Below, one piece after another: positions 23,866-34,741 of a DNA stretch of 64,000 nucleotides. Origin of the DNA: Neurospora intermedia (taxonomy: Eukaryota; Ascomycota; Sordariomycetes; Sordariales; Sordariaceae); the NCBI GenBank assembly GCA_037102815.1, contig BTPP01000001.1, positions 1,265,001 to 1,329,000 of the forward strand, given 5' to 3'. The first letter of the stretch is position 1; each line of letters opens with the position of its first letter. The translations under genes and the position numbers were made by a program. A model generated the notes under the pieces. That model did no database searches. It was not told the origin of the DNA and saw nothing but the letters and a program-made list of their open reading frames with translations.

Positions 23866-26383
23866 TCACCTCGGTTCAGCCTCCTTCCCCTTTCCCTTCG
23901 CCAGTCTCGTCGTCCTTGACTTGTCGTCACTCCCACGACGCTCAGCAAATTCCTTTCCAAGCTCGTTCCTGGCACTGCCGCTCCTACTCCTGCTGCTTCC
24001 AGGCTCCATGTTTGACAATCCAGTGTTTTCCTTCAGGTTGACGTTGTCGCCCTTCAGCCAGCGTTGAAGCCGCATGGCCGCGTCCATGGTACGATGCGCA
24101 ATCTCCCAATGCCCCATACCCATTTGCAGCAGGGTGGTGTTCATCATTGACTTGACCCACAGATCATGTCCTGTGTTCTTTACACTTGATATCAGAGGCA
24201 GAAGCGTCCAGTTAAAGACTCCCAGCAAAGAACGCCATTTAGCCAGCGGAACCCTCCACGCCGTCGTCCAGAGCTCCAGGAAATCCTGCATGCTGACCAC
24301 TTCGCTGAACGGACGCCGTGTCATGATGGCTCGAGTGTACAGGATTGCCGACATCCTGATGGCTTGGTACACATAGTCCGGGCCCTCAGGACTGGGTTGC
24401 ACAGCTAAGTCTTCTCCCAAACTTCCTTTTCTTTGTTTCGGTATCTCCCCCGCGCTGACCTCGGAACTGCGTCCCGTTGCCTGCTGTTGAACTCCGAGAC
24501 CATATGCTGAAAATTGCTGGGTGCTTTGTGTTGTAGGTGATGCAGCCGCCGTAAGCCCGTTATTACCCTCCACAATCCCCCTGGTTTGTGACTCGAGTGT
24601 CATGTTCACTGCCGGAGATGGAGCATTGGCTGGTCTCGGAGAAGGTCGGCTCGTTACAGGACCGTCTGTCGAAAGCCTCAACATCTGATCATGAGTCCAA
24701 GCAGCCGTGTGATGCAGTTTCTGTAGTTCCGTCGGGGAAGCGTTCTCAGGAAGCCCGAGGACCGTGCAAACAAGGAACCGCATATCGTCCAGGATCGAAG
24801 CCGTGATGGGGTCTATGTCAAACTCCTCATGGCATGAAGCAAAGTGTGGGAGAGATCCCGATGATATCATCGTTATTAAGGGCGTGTTCAGGGCCAGCTG
24901 CAACGGGGGCTGGGTGCTGTCTTGAAAGTCAAACTCAGGGCCCCCTCGCAAAGAAGGTGGTATCTCGAAACACAATGCAATCCCAACGTCCGATCTGCGC
25001 GTTCTTTGTCAGCACAACCCCTTTCCACATGATACTGCCCCGTCGAATCTTACGTTATAGCAAGTTTGCTGATCAGCCCGTTCAGCCCTAGCGTTCGAAA
25101 CCCACCACGAACTTTAATCATTTCACAAAGGCCGCCCATATGTGCATGGAGGGATTGCTTCTCGCCCCAGTACCACTCATTGATAATGAGCTGAACAACT
25201 CCGGCTATTCCTTCGTCTCCGGCTACAAGGCTTGACTTAATATGCTCATTCAAAAGCGCCATAGCTTGCCCCTTGTGTGCCATCGCTACTGTCGTGTCAA
25301 TCATACCCGCCACATGGAGCCATCCTGCAGCGGTGCATATGGCCACACGAGTTAGGAGAGGTGATCTGAGACAAAACGGAATGTAGTGTTGGATATACGG
25401 GTTGGCTGAATCCGGGTTGCTATCTATGGATGCTTTCATATTGCCGATCAGGTTGATGACTGCGTTGATTTGTAGTGTCAGCAATGTATACCCAGACCCA
25501 TATTGTTTCCCAGACGAGGCAGACAACTTACACATGTTTAGCAGGTCATTGTCTTGGATAGGCTGTCCAGGCGCGGGAGGGATGTGTCCGTGTCCTTCGT
25601 CCGGACTTGTTCCGGGCCACGGTGCTACGCCGCTAGCTTGAAGACTCCCAGAACCCATGCTTCTCGAGGCTGTTTCTCGAAACAAGGTCCCACTCAGAAA
25701 GCGAGCGGGAATAGTGTAATACGTTCGAAGGAGATTTGCGGCATCATGGTACAGGTCAGGATGGATTGTACACCCGTCACTGCAGCCAAATTCTTCTGGA
25801 AGTAGACCGCCCTGCGTTCTGCTGAAGACGTGTGGTTGGGGCATCATAGCAGACACAGGAAGCTGAGTTCCAAGATCTATCCCTGACCAGCGCACTGTCA
25901 CTGCTCCAATCTCTCCACCAGGACTCGCTGCCCATGATGACGATGTCTGCCGCGGGGGTAAGAGGGGATGACGGGCCCCTTCAATTTCGTACTTCCCGCT
26001 GTACCGTCCCGATGAAGGCAATACGGATATTGCAAACGCCGATTGCTGGGAGATGGGAGTTACGCTAGGCCGTCTTTGGATCCATTCGGTTAGTTTCCTT
26101 CCCCATAGACAATTATGCCTTGATCATGGAGCTGGTATGTGTACCTGCTGCTCGGTTTATACTCGCATAACGGTTGTGGAAACCGCCTTGCGCAGTTGCT
26201 ACATGGCTGACCCTGATTGCACTACGGAAAAGGGAACATGCCGTCAGTCTAAGACAGACCAGTACAGATGATGTTCTGGTTAAGTTCGGCCTTGCTATCC
26301 TATTGAGACTCGAACATGACACCAGCTTGGAATTATCGTACCTTTTGTTTTCTTCTCCGGCACTCCCCACAAGACGTTGTCAT
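23866..26383 (-). CDS. Zn2Cys6 binuclear-cluster transcription factor with fungal-specific domain
   Basis: Five exons: 26383-26342, 26221-26145, 26064-25532, 25459-25054 and 24994-23866. They total 2187 nt, giving 728 aa in one frame. The zinc cluster is split by the first intron, directly before its third cysteine: Cys5, Cys8, Cys15, Cys21, Cys24 and Cys33, spaced C-x2-C-x6-C-x5-C-x2-C-x8-C, with the basic CRRRKQK core. The middle and C-terminal parts resemble the fungal-specific regulatory domain of the Fungal_trans_2 type: helical, with EHIKSSLVAGDEGIAG, HMGGLCEMIKVRGG and a later TTAWRVPLAKWRSLL segment. The 72-bp intron at 25531-25460 is a multiple of three, so its removal is inferred from good GTAAGT, CTGAC and CAG signals. 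Intron 2 could alternatively end at an AAG acceptor, which also keeps frame. Targets are unknown; the protein should act in the nucleus. The C-terminus is basic and Gly/Lys-rich. Confidence 0.88.
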
Positions 26384-28193
26384 CCTCTCGGCACGCGAAG
26401 ACCGGCCGACAGGAGGACGTGTGGCCTCGGACATGGTCCTGTCTGGACGGCGATTTTGACAGCACAACAGTCATTGGGGTTTGCGCCGAACATGAGCATA
26501 GCAGGCCATAAGGCTGACTTATAGGTAAGTCCCGTTCCGGATGATGGTTGCGACAAGGAACAGGTATCAGGCTTCACCCTGCATACCTTCGGCTTTCAGA
26601 CTCTTTGGGATTAGCGTATAACCTGCCGCTCGGGTTGCCAGGAACCCATCACTGGTGAAGCAGACCGGGAGGGCGAGCACCCACTGGTGACGGTCTGCTT
26701 CACAAGAAGCGAGATGTGCTAAAGTAGAAGGGCGAAGCCTAGAACAACAGATCACGGTGATCTGCATACAGCTCATCACTTTTTTTTTTTCCATTTCCAA
26801 GCCTGCGGAGGTGACAAGCATCCACCTTCGGAAGCAATGGCTCGACCCGGAGACTATTGGTTTGACATAATCTGAACAGGGTACACCGCAGAGACTCCTG
26901 TTGCAACCTCACTTGTTCTACCCCGTAAGCCAGCACACAAGCGTCGACAATTATTGCGCACGATGATGGATCATGAAGAACCCAAGGTGCCGCTGACTAC
27001 AACCCCTGACACGAGGAAGTCCTGAATTCTTGAACGGTTTGGCAACAGACAACTGAGACATTAACGGCATACCCCCTCAACAATGGAAATCAACGACATA
27101 CATAGGACGGTGCAACTTGGAACGGACGTAATGTAGACGAATATTCTAATAGGTCCTGATTCTTGGCTTCCCCAGCCTGATATGTAGAAGCCACTCCCTT
27201 CACAGCGCCATAAGACGCTCGCCCTCGAGCCTATTTTGGAAAATGGTCGCGGGATCTGTGCCTCGAGGGTTGTTCAAGTTGGATACCACTGCGAGACCTC
27301 GAGGACTCGGCAGGTAGTTTGCTAATTGGCGGTCTACGTGATCAATACCGGACTAGTGGTTTCAATGAAGGTGAAGTGGAGGCGTTTCCTCGTTTTCGTT
27401 AGACCGTCACAAACCCCCAGACAAACGTATCGAACTGGGGTTAATTTTGGTTGCCCTGCCGCTGACTCGAGTCTTGGGTAGGTCGACAGGAAATCTCTCA
27501 CGTTAGGCCATTGTGGCAGTGCATCAGTATGGCAGGGATGAGCTGCCGGATCAGCAGCCGCCAAGCGAACAGGAAGTTGCCCCAGAACTACGTTGCGGCG
27601 ACTGACAGGTACAGGTCTCACATACCGTCGTCTCGTACCGCCAGCTCGATACAGAAGCCGAGTGGTAAGCAGAGATCGAGCCAGTAGAGACAAAGCTGGC
27701 TTAACCCTCATCAAGCAAACATCAGCCGAGTACCTTTCCAGGGTAGATCCAACAGCATGTTGAGGATGTACCGATGTGAAGGGGAAATCCGGTACAAGTG
27801 CCCATGATCCTCACCTGCACGATACAGAACCTCCCACTTGGAATACCACCGGAGGTCTTTCCGAAAGAGTTATGGACCAGTCAGAGAACATCAAGATGCG
27901 AAAGCCAAGTGCCCCTACATCCTTATCACGGCGAGACTAGCCCGAATGCAATCCTCGTCTGGCACCATGACCATTATGGAGAAAAGTACATGGCTCAACA
28001 TGCATCAGCAGTGAAGAAAGACTCCCCCTCCTTTCCCTCCTCAACTGCCGGGAAAGCCTTAGCGCTATTACTCTCAAAAGAGGCACAGCTGTACACGGAT
28101 GACACAATTTGAGCTGTTTGGCATGGACCTGCCTGTCCTCTGTCGGAGAGCTTTTCCCCCCCTCGCCCACGAGTAATGAATGCCAAGACTTTT
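26384..28193. other. 1.8-kb spacer with a perfect inverted repeat
   Basis: It is the 5' region of the Zn2Cys6 gene, followed by sequence up to the DNA transposon. Open frames are short and without domains. It contains the hairpin described at 26655-26703. Confidence 0.5.
26655..26703. repeat. 13-bp perfect inverted repeat (hairpin)
   Basis: GTGAAGCAGACCG at 26655-26667 is the exact reverse complement of CGGTCTGCTTCAC at 26691-26703, with a 23-bp loop. The octamer ACTGGTGA also occurs twice, at 26651-26658 and 26683-26690. It lies about 300 bp upstream of the regulator's ATG. There is no U-tract, so a terminator is unlikely. Function is unknown. Confidence 0.6.
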
Positions 28194-28268
28194 CGTTCCC
28201 ACACTCAATCGCCTGTGCAGTCTTGGCAAGAGGTGTGTGCGTGCACACACACACACACACACACCGCA
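28194..28268 (+). repeat. Left terminal inverted repeat with (CA)n
   Basis: Begins CGTTCCCACACTCAATCGCC, continues through CAGTCTTGGCAAGAGG, and ends in a long CA tract followed by CGCA. It is the reverse complement of 32498-32566, with a few more CA units. It is not RIPed. Confidence 0.9.
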
Positions 28269-28489
28269 CTTCTGTATTATACAACTTCGTCAAAATTCAT
28301 CATTTCACAATAATTTCTACATCATTTTAAAGCCATTTCAACGTGCAAAGTAATTAAAATACTAATAATTAATTAAATCTATCGTAATAATACCTCCTAA
28401 GACAATCTTTAATTTAAAACCCGCCGGCGTAAAGCGATCCTATATTCGAAGCGGCGCGCTAATAGTCTACTTCGACGATAATTAAGATT

Positions 28490-30900
28490 AGGAAGATCCT
28501 AGCCTAATAATTCTATAATATACTTCTTCCCACCTTAGAAAGAAGAGTCGTAAAGCCGAGTAGTCTATTAAAATTATCTTTAAAATTATTCTATTTAAAA
28601 AGAAGGTTACTCCTATTAAAATTATTATTAAGAAGGTTACTATTAAGAAAACTATTATTAAGAAGGGGAAGGTTATTGCGCTAGAGTTAGAGTTAGAATT
28701 AATCTTAAAATTACTATTGTCCCCCCCTAAATTTATAACGCCCGTTAAAATCTCTAATAGCAATAAGGATTCTAATAATAATAATGAGGTTGAATAATAG
28801 TTCTCTGTCCGCCTTACCCTTAAGAAGTAGGTTCTTAATACTTTATTTTATTTATTAGGCGATAACGATAGCAATATAACTTCCCCAATTAAATTAATTA
28901 TTTTGGTACTATTGGCCTAGCCCTATATTACTTATAAACCGGTCGTTCTAATATTATTACTACTATCGCCGTATCCCTAATACTTTAATTCAATATAGGT
29001 CTAATTTAATATAGTCGGTTTATATATTACTATTAATTATAATAAATTACCCCCTATTAAAGACTTTAATTTATTTCGAAAGGTTAAAATCGAATAAGAT
29101 AATAGTAAATTCTACGAATAGCGGTTTAAGACGTTACTATTTAGGGAGATTATATACGTATAGTAAAATTATATATAAAATATTATCGACGATAATATAA
29201 CTGTAGGAATAAAATAGTTAATCGTTTTATATAATATTATATATATTACCGCTACCTATAATAACCGCCGTACCCGGGTTATTATATATAATAAAACTAT
29301 CTTTAAGAGGGATTTTTATAACGGGTATAATAATTTTAAGTACAAAATTATTATAAAATTGTACCTCTACTATACTAACTAGTACTACTATTTTACTATA
29401 TTATTCAAATTTCGGTTAATCGACTTGCTTACTAATAAAATACCCATTACCCTATCCTTCCGTAGTAATATACCCTCTATTCCTACCCCTTTTCGTAATT
29501 TAATTAATCCTTTTATTACCCTAACCTTATAAATAGTCGATATACTATTATTACGAGGGTTATAGACTCTAGCCGGTACCGAGAAGTTTAAGCGTATTAT
29601 AATAAATACTATATTAATAGAAGTTGAGAAGAATTTAGAGGAGGACCGGTAGTAAGAGGAGCGTACGGGGGTAAAGCTATACGGTACTATATATTAAGAG
29701 TTAGTATAGGTATAGGCGTACGGTTTTAATTATAAGTATAAGAATTATAATAAGGCTATTGAATATTAAATATATTACATTATAAATAGGAGTATAACCT
29801 ATTATAACTTTAATATTAAAGATATAGGTAAGTAGGTACGCGTTATATCGCTAAGGAAGGCTACAGTAGTTAGCCTACTATTTAAATTAGTACGAAATAT
29901 ATTGGGTAATAAGGTAGTAGCCGCCTTTAATATTAACGATAATAGTAATAAACGTAAGGGAGGAGGTAATAGTTTATTAGTTAACGTTAATATTATTAAT
30001 AATATTAATAATAGTAATAGTAGTACTAATATAGAGATTATAAATAGTCTATTGTAAGTTACGCTAAGGAGGGACGATTTTAGAGGTCTATACTAACTAT
30101 ACCCTCCTCCTCTATACTCGCTATACCTACTATTATATTAATATTTCCCTCCTTACTTTCTATACCTTTAAATTTAACTACCCTATACCGTTAGCAGCTC
30201 TATTATTAATTCGGTAATTGCTAGCGGCTATAATTATAATATAGTAGGTATTCTCCCCTTATTAAATAAAGTAGTAATTATTAATTCGTATATATTATTA
30301 GAGTATTTTATTACTATATTCTATAGGTACCCGACCGACTGTAAGATTCTTACTACTAAGTACGCTAATACTAATACTAACCCTCCTCTTATTTCTATAG
30401 CAATTATAGTTTCTATTTAACTATTAATACCGCCGTTAATCGTATTGCTATTGGTAGCGGATAAAGAGGACGAAGGTAAGGAGGAGATTAGAGAATCCCC
30501 GGTAAAGATTGGAGAATTATTTATACTACGTCCGCCTATACCTTCGACTCTCAATTTTCGTTCGTTACTATTACCCCCCGCCCCGCCTAATTGGCCGGCT
30601 AAAGAGATTATTACCGAATTCTTTAAAGCGTTCTATAAATATTATTATATTAGGTCGTTAATTAAAGTAGTATTAGTATATAGAGTTCTATTTGCTTTAA
30701 AGAATAAGTTCTGGAATAAAGAGGTACTATCCAATATATTTATACTTAAAGAGTAGCCGGTAGAGTAGTTTACGAGGCTAGGGTTTAATTACAACCTCTA
30801 TACGGTATTTAAGGACGGTATTAAAGATTTCCTTAAAATTAAGTACGTAGTATTAGTAATATAGTTAAATTATAGTAAATATACCTTCTAACCCTTATTA
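28490..30900 (+). pseudogene. Unidentified second coding region of the DNA transposon (RIPed)
   Basis: The plus strand shows long stretches with protein-like composition, broken by many TA-type stops. There is a lysine-rich part near 28610-28790, an aromatic and hydrophobic part near 29080-29560, and an uninterrupted 103-codon frame at 30445-30756 that is Pro-rich and then helical. I do not recognise the family. Its position and opposite orientation to the transposase suggest an accessory protein of the element, or cargo. Exact ends are uncertain because of RIP. Confidence 0.45.
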
Positions 30901-31059
30901 TTGTAATTTAATTAATTAGTATATACTTTAGACCTGCGATTTAATACTATATTTAAATATAATATTACTAAAATTCTCGCTTCTATAATAGGTAGTATTA
31001 TTACTAGCGGTCCTAGTAAGGGATAATAATATTATAAATCAATTTATAGCGAAAGAGGG

Positions 31060-31180
31060 GGGTTTCTAGTATTTTAGTATTATTATATAAATAAATACGA
31101 TTTATAGTACTTCTAATACTTTTAGTATTTTTAGTATTTATAGTATTTCTAATATTTTTAATATACAATTTAATTTAATA
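31060..31180. repeat. Degenerate AT-rich tandem repeat (TAGTATTT-like)
   Basis: Imperfect, overlapping TAGTATTT/TAGTACTT units repeat across about 100 bp between the two converging coding regions of the transposon. RIP has blurred the original unit. Confidence 0.5.
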
Positions 31181-31319
31181 CTTATAAATCTATTACTCCT
31201 ACCTATACTCTCTACCGCCGTTTAAATATAATACCCGTCTCTTTATATTCGATTAGTTCGTTAATATATAGTTCTCTATATTTTTTATTAATATTATTAA
31301 ATTAATTTATTACTAGCTT

Positions 31320-32200
31320 CGTATTCTTAAAATAACTACAAATCTATTATACTTTATACCCTATATCCTACGCTAATTGTTTAAGAAATATAGTAAAATT
31401 GTCGTTTAATATCTTATTACTACCCTCGTTACAATATATCCGCTTAAATTGCCGTTTAAAGTCGCTAAAGTATACTTCGATAGGGTTGAATTCGGGAGAG
31501 TACGGTAGTAAATACTATAATAGAACCCCCTTTTAATTATATATATATTAGAATTCGGTACGGGGGTGCTAATTAGCGTTATCTATTACTAAAATACTAT
31601 TACAACCGGGAAATAGATTTATTTTAAGGAGTAAGTATTTCACTATTTAGTCCTAGACCCCGGCTAAATCCGTTATACCTCTAAATACTAATATATTAAA
31701 TAGTCTATTTACTATAATAATTAGGAGGAAGTAATACTATATACTACGTACGAACTTATTTAATACCGTCGCAATAGCGCTATAGGGTACCTAATTAATA
31801 CAACGAATATTATTCCTTCGGTTTGTACTAGACTCGTTACAAAATACGAATATCTTTATAGTAAATAAAGAAATCTTTAATATCTATTCAACTACTAATA
31901 TAAGGGATTATTATAATACTTTTATATAGAGTCGCTTCTTCTTCTATTTATTCTATCGAAGGTACCGCCGTATAGTCTTAGTCGAAATATATACGTTGTA
32001 TTTATTAGTTAGAAAGGTATAGATCTTATTGAGGTATAAATCGGGTTTTAATACGAGGAGGTTTATAATTTCCTTTATAATATTAATTATAATTAATAAA
32101 GTATAGGGAGTAATATTGTATATAATATACTTTAAGCGCTTATATAGGAAGTTTTTTAATATTTTAAAGAGTTTACAATAATAGAAATACCTTACTAATA
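31320..32200 (-). pseudogene. IS630/Tc1-like (DDE_3) transposase relic
   Basis: Reading the minus strand leftward: a helix-turn-helix-like segment (STKTIRRYLR near 32000), a region corresponding to the first catalytic block (NESSTNRRN near 31840, where the expected Asp reads Asn), the second block (SILVIDNAN near 31590) and the third block (YSPEFNPIE near 31480). The order and spacing match the D..D..E core of the DDE_3 superfamily. Numerous RIP-type stops and substitutions lie between the blocks, so it is nonfunctional. Confidence 0.85.
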
Positions 32201-32497
32201 TCTAATAAAGTACGTTTATACTTCTACGTATTCTTTACGTTTATACTAATAATCTTAACAATATTATTAGGATACTCGTTATTTACTAGTATTATAATTA
32301 TTAATACCTTTTAGCGGGTATTAGGGTAGCGCACTATATCAATAATAGTTCAAAAGATAATATAAATATCAAAATAAACAACTACGCGATATAAAGCATT
32401 AAAATATCGACTTTTTGTACTAGTTTTGGCCAGATTTCGATATTAAACGATTGAATTGAGTCGTGTAAAGCGATGTCAAATAGCTAGATTTGTCAAA

Positions 32498-32566
32498 TGC
32501 GGTGTGTGTGTGTGTGCACGCACACACCTCTTGCCAAGACTGCACAGGCGATTGAGTGTGGGAACG
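32498..32566 (-). repeat. Right terminal inverted repeat with (GT)n
   Basis: Reverse complement of 28194-28268, with a shorter GT tract. Normal GC content resumes at this repeat. Confidence 0.9.
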
Positions 32567-33112
32567 CAAAATAGGGGTGTGATGTTTACTATCTGATGAA
32601 GCCAATCCGTACGATGCAACGTAACAAGAGGCCCTCGATATCTGGTAGTCTATCCGTTGCCGGTGTTTCGGCTTCTAGGGCCATAACAGAGCATCTCGCT
32701 TCTTTTATCCCAGGTCATAGTCGTATTACCGCTCGTATGAAAAAAGATCGAGTGGAAGAGATCCAATTAAGCATGATTACCCTTGATCGACGCTACCGGC
32801 ACTGAACTGCACTGTGACGTAGGGCTGAAGGGGTAACAGCTCCACCCAAACCGAACCCTTGGGTCGACATGTCGAGTCTGAATTACCACTTCTCTCACGG
32901 AATATGCGCCCGGTATCATGAAGGGATGCAGGCAGGCATGGGTATGATGATCAAGCTCTGTATCCAGACCGAAAGTCAAACCAAACATTATCAGAGTAAG
33001 CAAATTCCAGTCCAACAGAAATGAGGGTCTAGAAGGGTCTTGTACCCAGTTACCCAAGTTGTTATCCAGCTAGCTCGAGAGCGTTGTTACCCGAAAAGTA
33101 AGCCCAATTTTT

Positions 33113-33159
<47 letters not shown>

Positions 33160-34741
33160 CCTCCTTACCCTAACCACCTACATACAGCCTTCTACCCAAT
33201 CATAATGTTCACACCCCAGAATCGCGGTATGTACAAATTGATCCAAAAACCGGAACTCATCCCGAGCCTGTGTTCCTTATGAGACCAGGCTTCCAATGCG
33301 TGCCACCACTGCCCTTGAAGACTTCGTAAACCAAACCACTCCGGTTCACTCCTCTTTTCCCCGCCTTTTCTGGATGTTTGATAAACACCATTACACAAGA
33401 CACAAGTGAGTGAGATGACATATGGGCACGAGGAGAACGAAAAAAATGAATCTCCCTCGTTTGTGTTTTTTTCTTTCCTAATTCCAGCCCAGCTGATCAA
33501 TGTCTGTGATTGCTATGGTTGCTGTGGTGTTGGTGCCGTGCTGTGTGATGAGATGACTGCCTATCTGCCTGCCAGAACATGTAGTGTGACTGTGCTAATT
33601 TGCTATATTTGGTATACGTCGCTAACAGGGCTCAGCTGGTTCTCGTTCATTGATGGATGAATTTCTTTCGAGATGTGGTAGAAGATAAAGTGCGAGGGGC
33701 CACGAGTGGCTGGCAGAAGCAAAGGTAGAAGATATTTGATAGGCTGGACGAGATACAGAATGACCAAAGCCGGGTAACGACGCCTGCCGAAGAGAAACAC
33801 ATGGAAGAAATTAAGTGGAGAGACTTCATTGCGGCACAATGAAAATTTTCGATAAAAAGCTGGAACGCAGCTGAAAAAGCGACGCCATCACTGAATGAAG
33901 GTATATTTCCCAAAGAAGGAAGAGAGAAAAAAAGGACCGACCCATCATTAATCAGTCATGGTCCACATCCCACCCACATGGCGCTCTTAATGAAGCGCAA
34001 TTCTGGCAGAACACTTCCATTCTCATTTCCAGTCATCTTCTACAGTCGATTTGACCACCCCCCCCTCTCCCCTCCTCCCTCCGTCTCCTGCCACCGTGAC
34101 CATCGCCCCAGAAGAATACACTAGAGAAATATGTAGACTAGAAAGATACCGAAGCCAACAACCGAAAAAGAGCCGGAGTGGCCATTAAGAAAGTCATGAA
34201 AAGCAGAAGTTATTACAGATTTTCTTGGCTAGATACACTTCGCATTGCGGACCGATTGGTATCCATCCTCAGGATCAACCCTTATCCACCCGTACCTCAG
34301 ATGCAGTAAGTACTGGTATAGAGTATTATATATAGTTAGATATGAAAAAGACTTGGTATTGGTAAGTAGTGGTATCATCGCGTATTCCGTTTCATAACTT
34401 CATGTCAAGGAGTATTGTGTCGTCGTTCGCCCACGAGATTGTGTGTGTGGTATGTTTTTCTCGTCCTTTCTTTTTCTCATCCCTCCCCGTCTCTCCATCT
34501 CTCTGCTCCACTTTCCTCGTCTTCAAGTTTTGTGTGAAATGTTCGCTTAGGTTGGATTTCCAATGCCCGCTCCATTTCATATCCAGTCAATCGGTTCCGG
34601 TGACACATGGCTTATGGTTTGTTGTTTGGGTGCCTGTGTCTAACCACAATACACCGCTACACCATCACCCGCCGGCAGGCATGGCGTGTTCCTCCCCTCC
34701 TCCCATTCCTCACTCGTGGTATCGTGCGTATCTTTTCCCCT
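32567..34741. other. 2.2-kb spacer with a 42-bp poly(T) tract
   Basis: No gene is recognised on either strand. A pure run of 42 T residues lies at 33115-33156. The right part likely contains the 3' untranslated region of the minus-strand patatin-like gene. Confidence 0.5.

Larger units (their letters stand above)
28194..32566. mobile_element. RIPed 4.4-kb DNA transposon with CA-repeat terminal inverted repeats
   Basis: Terminal inverted repeats at 28194-28268 and 32498-32566 are identical except for the length of their CA tract. Everything between them is AT-rich and RIP-mutated, while the flanks are normal. Near the right end, on the minus strand, lies an IS630/Tc1-like transposase relic. 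The plus strand of the left two thirds holds a second, unrecognised coding region, converging on the transposase. The element is inactive. No TA target duplication, normal for Tc1-like elements, is visible: the outermost bases on both sides are CG, so the duplication is either CG or undetectable. The transposase may therefore belong to the TIR element itself or be a second insertion inside it. Confidence 0.85.

Noticed and set aside
28201-28268. CA microsatellite considered as an ordinary simple repeat
   Set aside because: It recurs inverted at 32500-32520 inside matching flanks, so it is part of the terminal inverted repeat.
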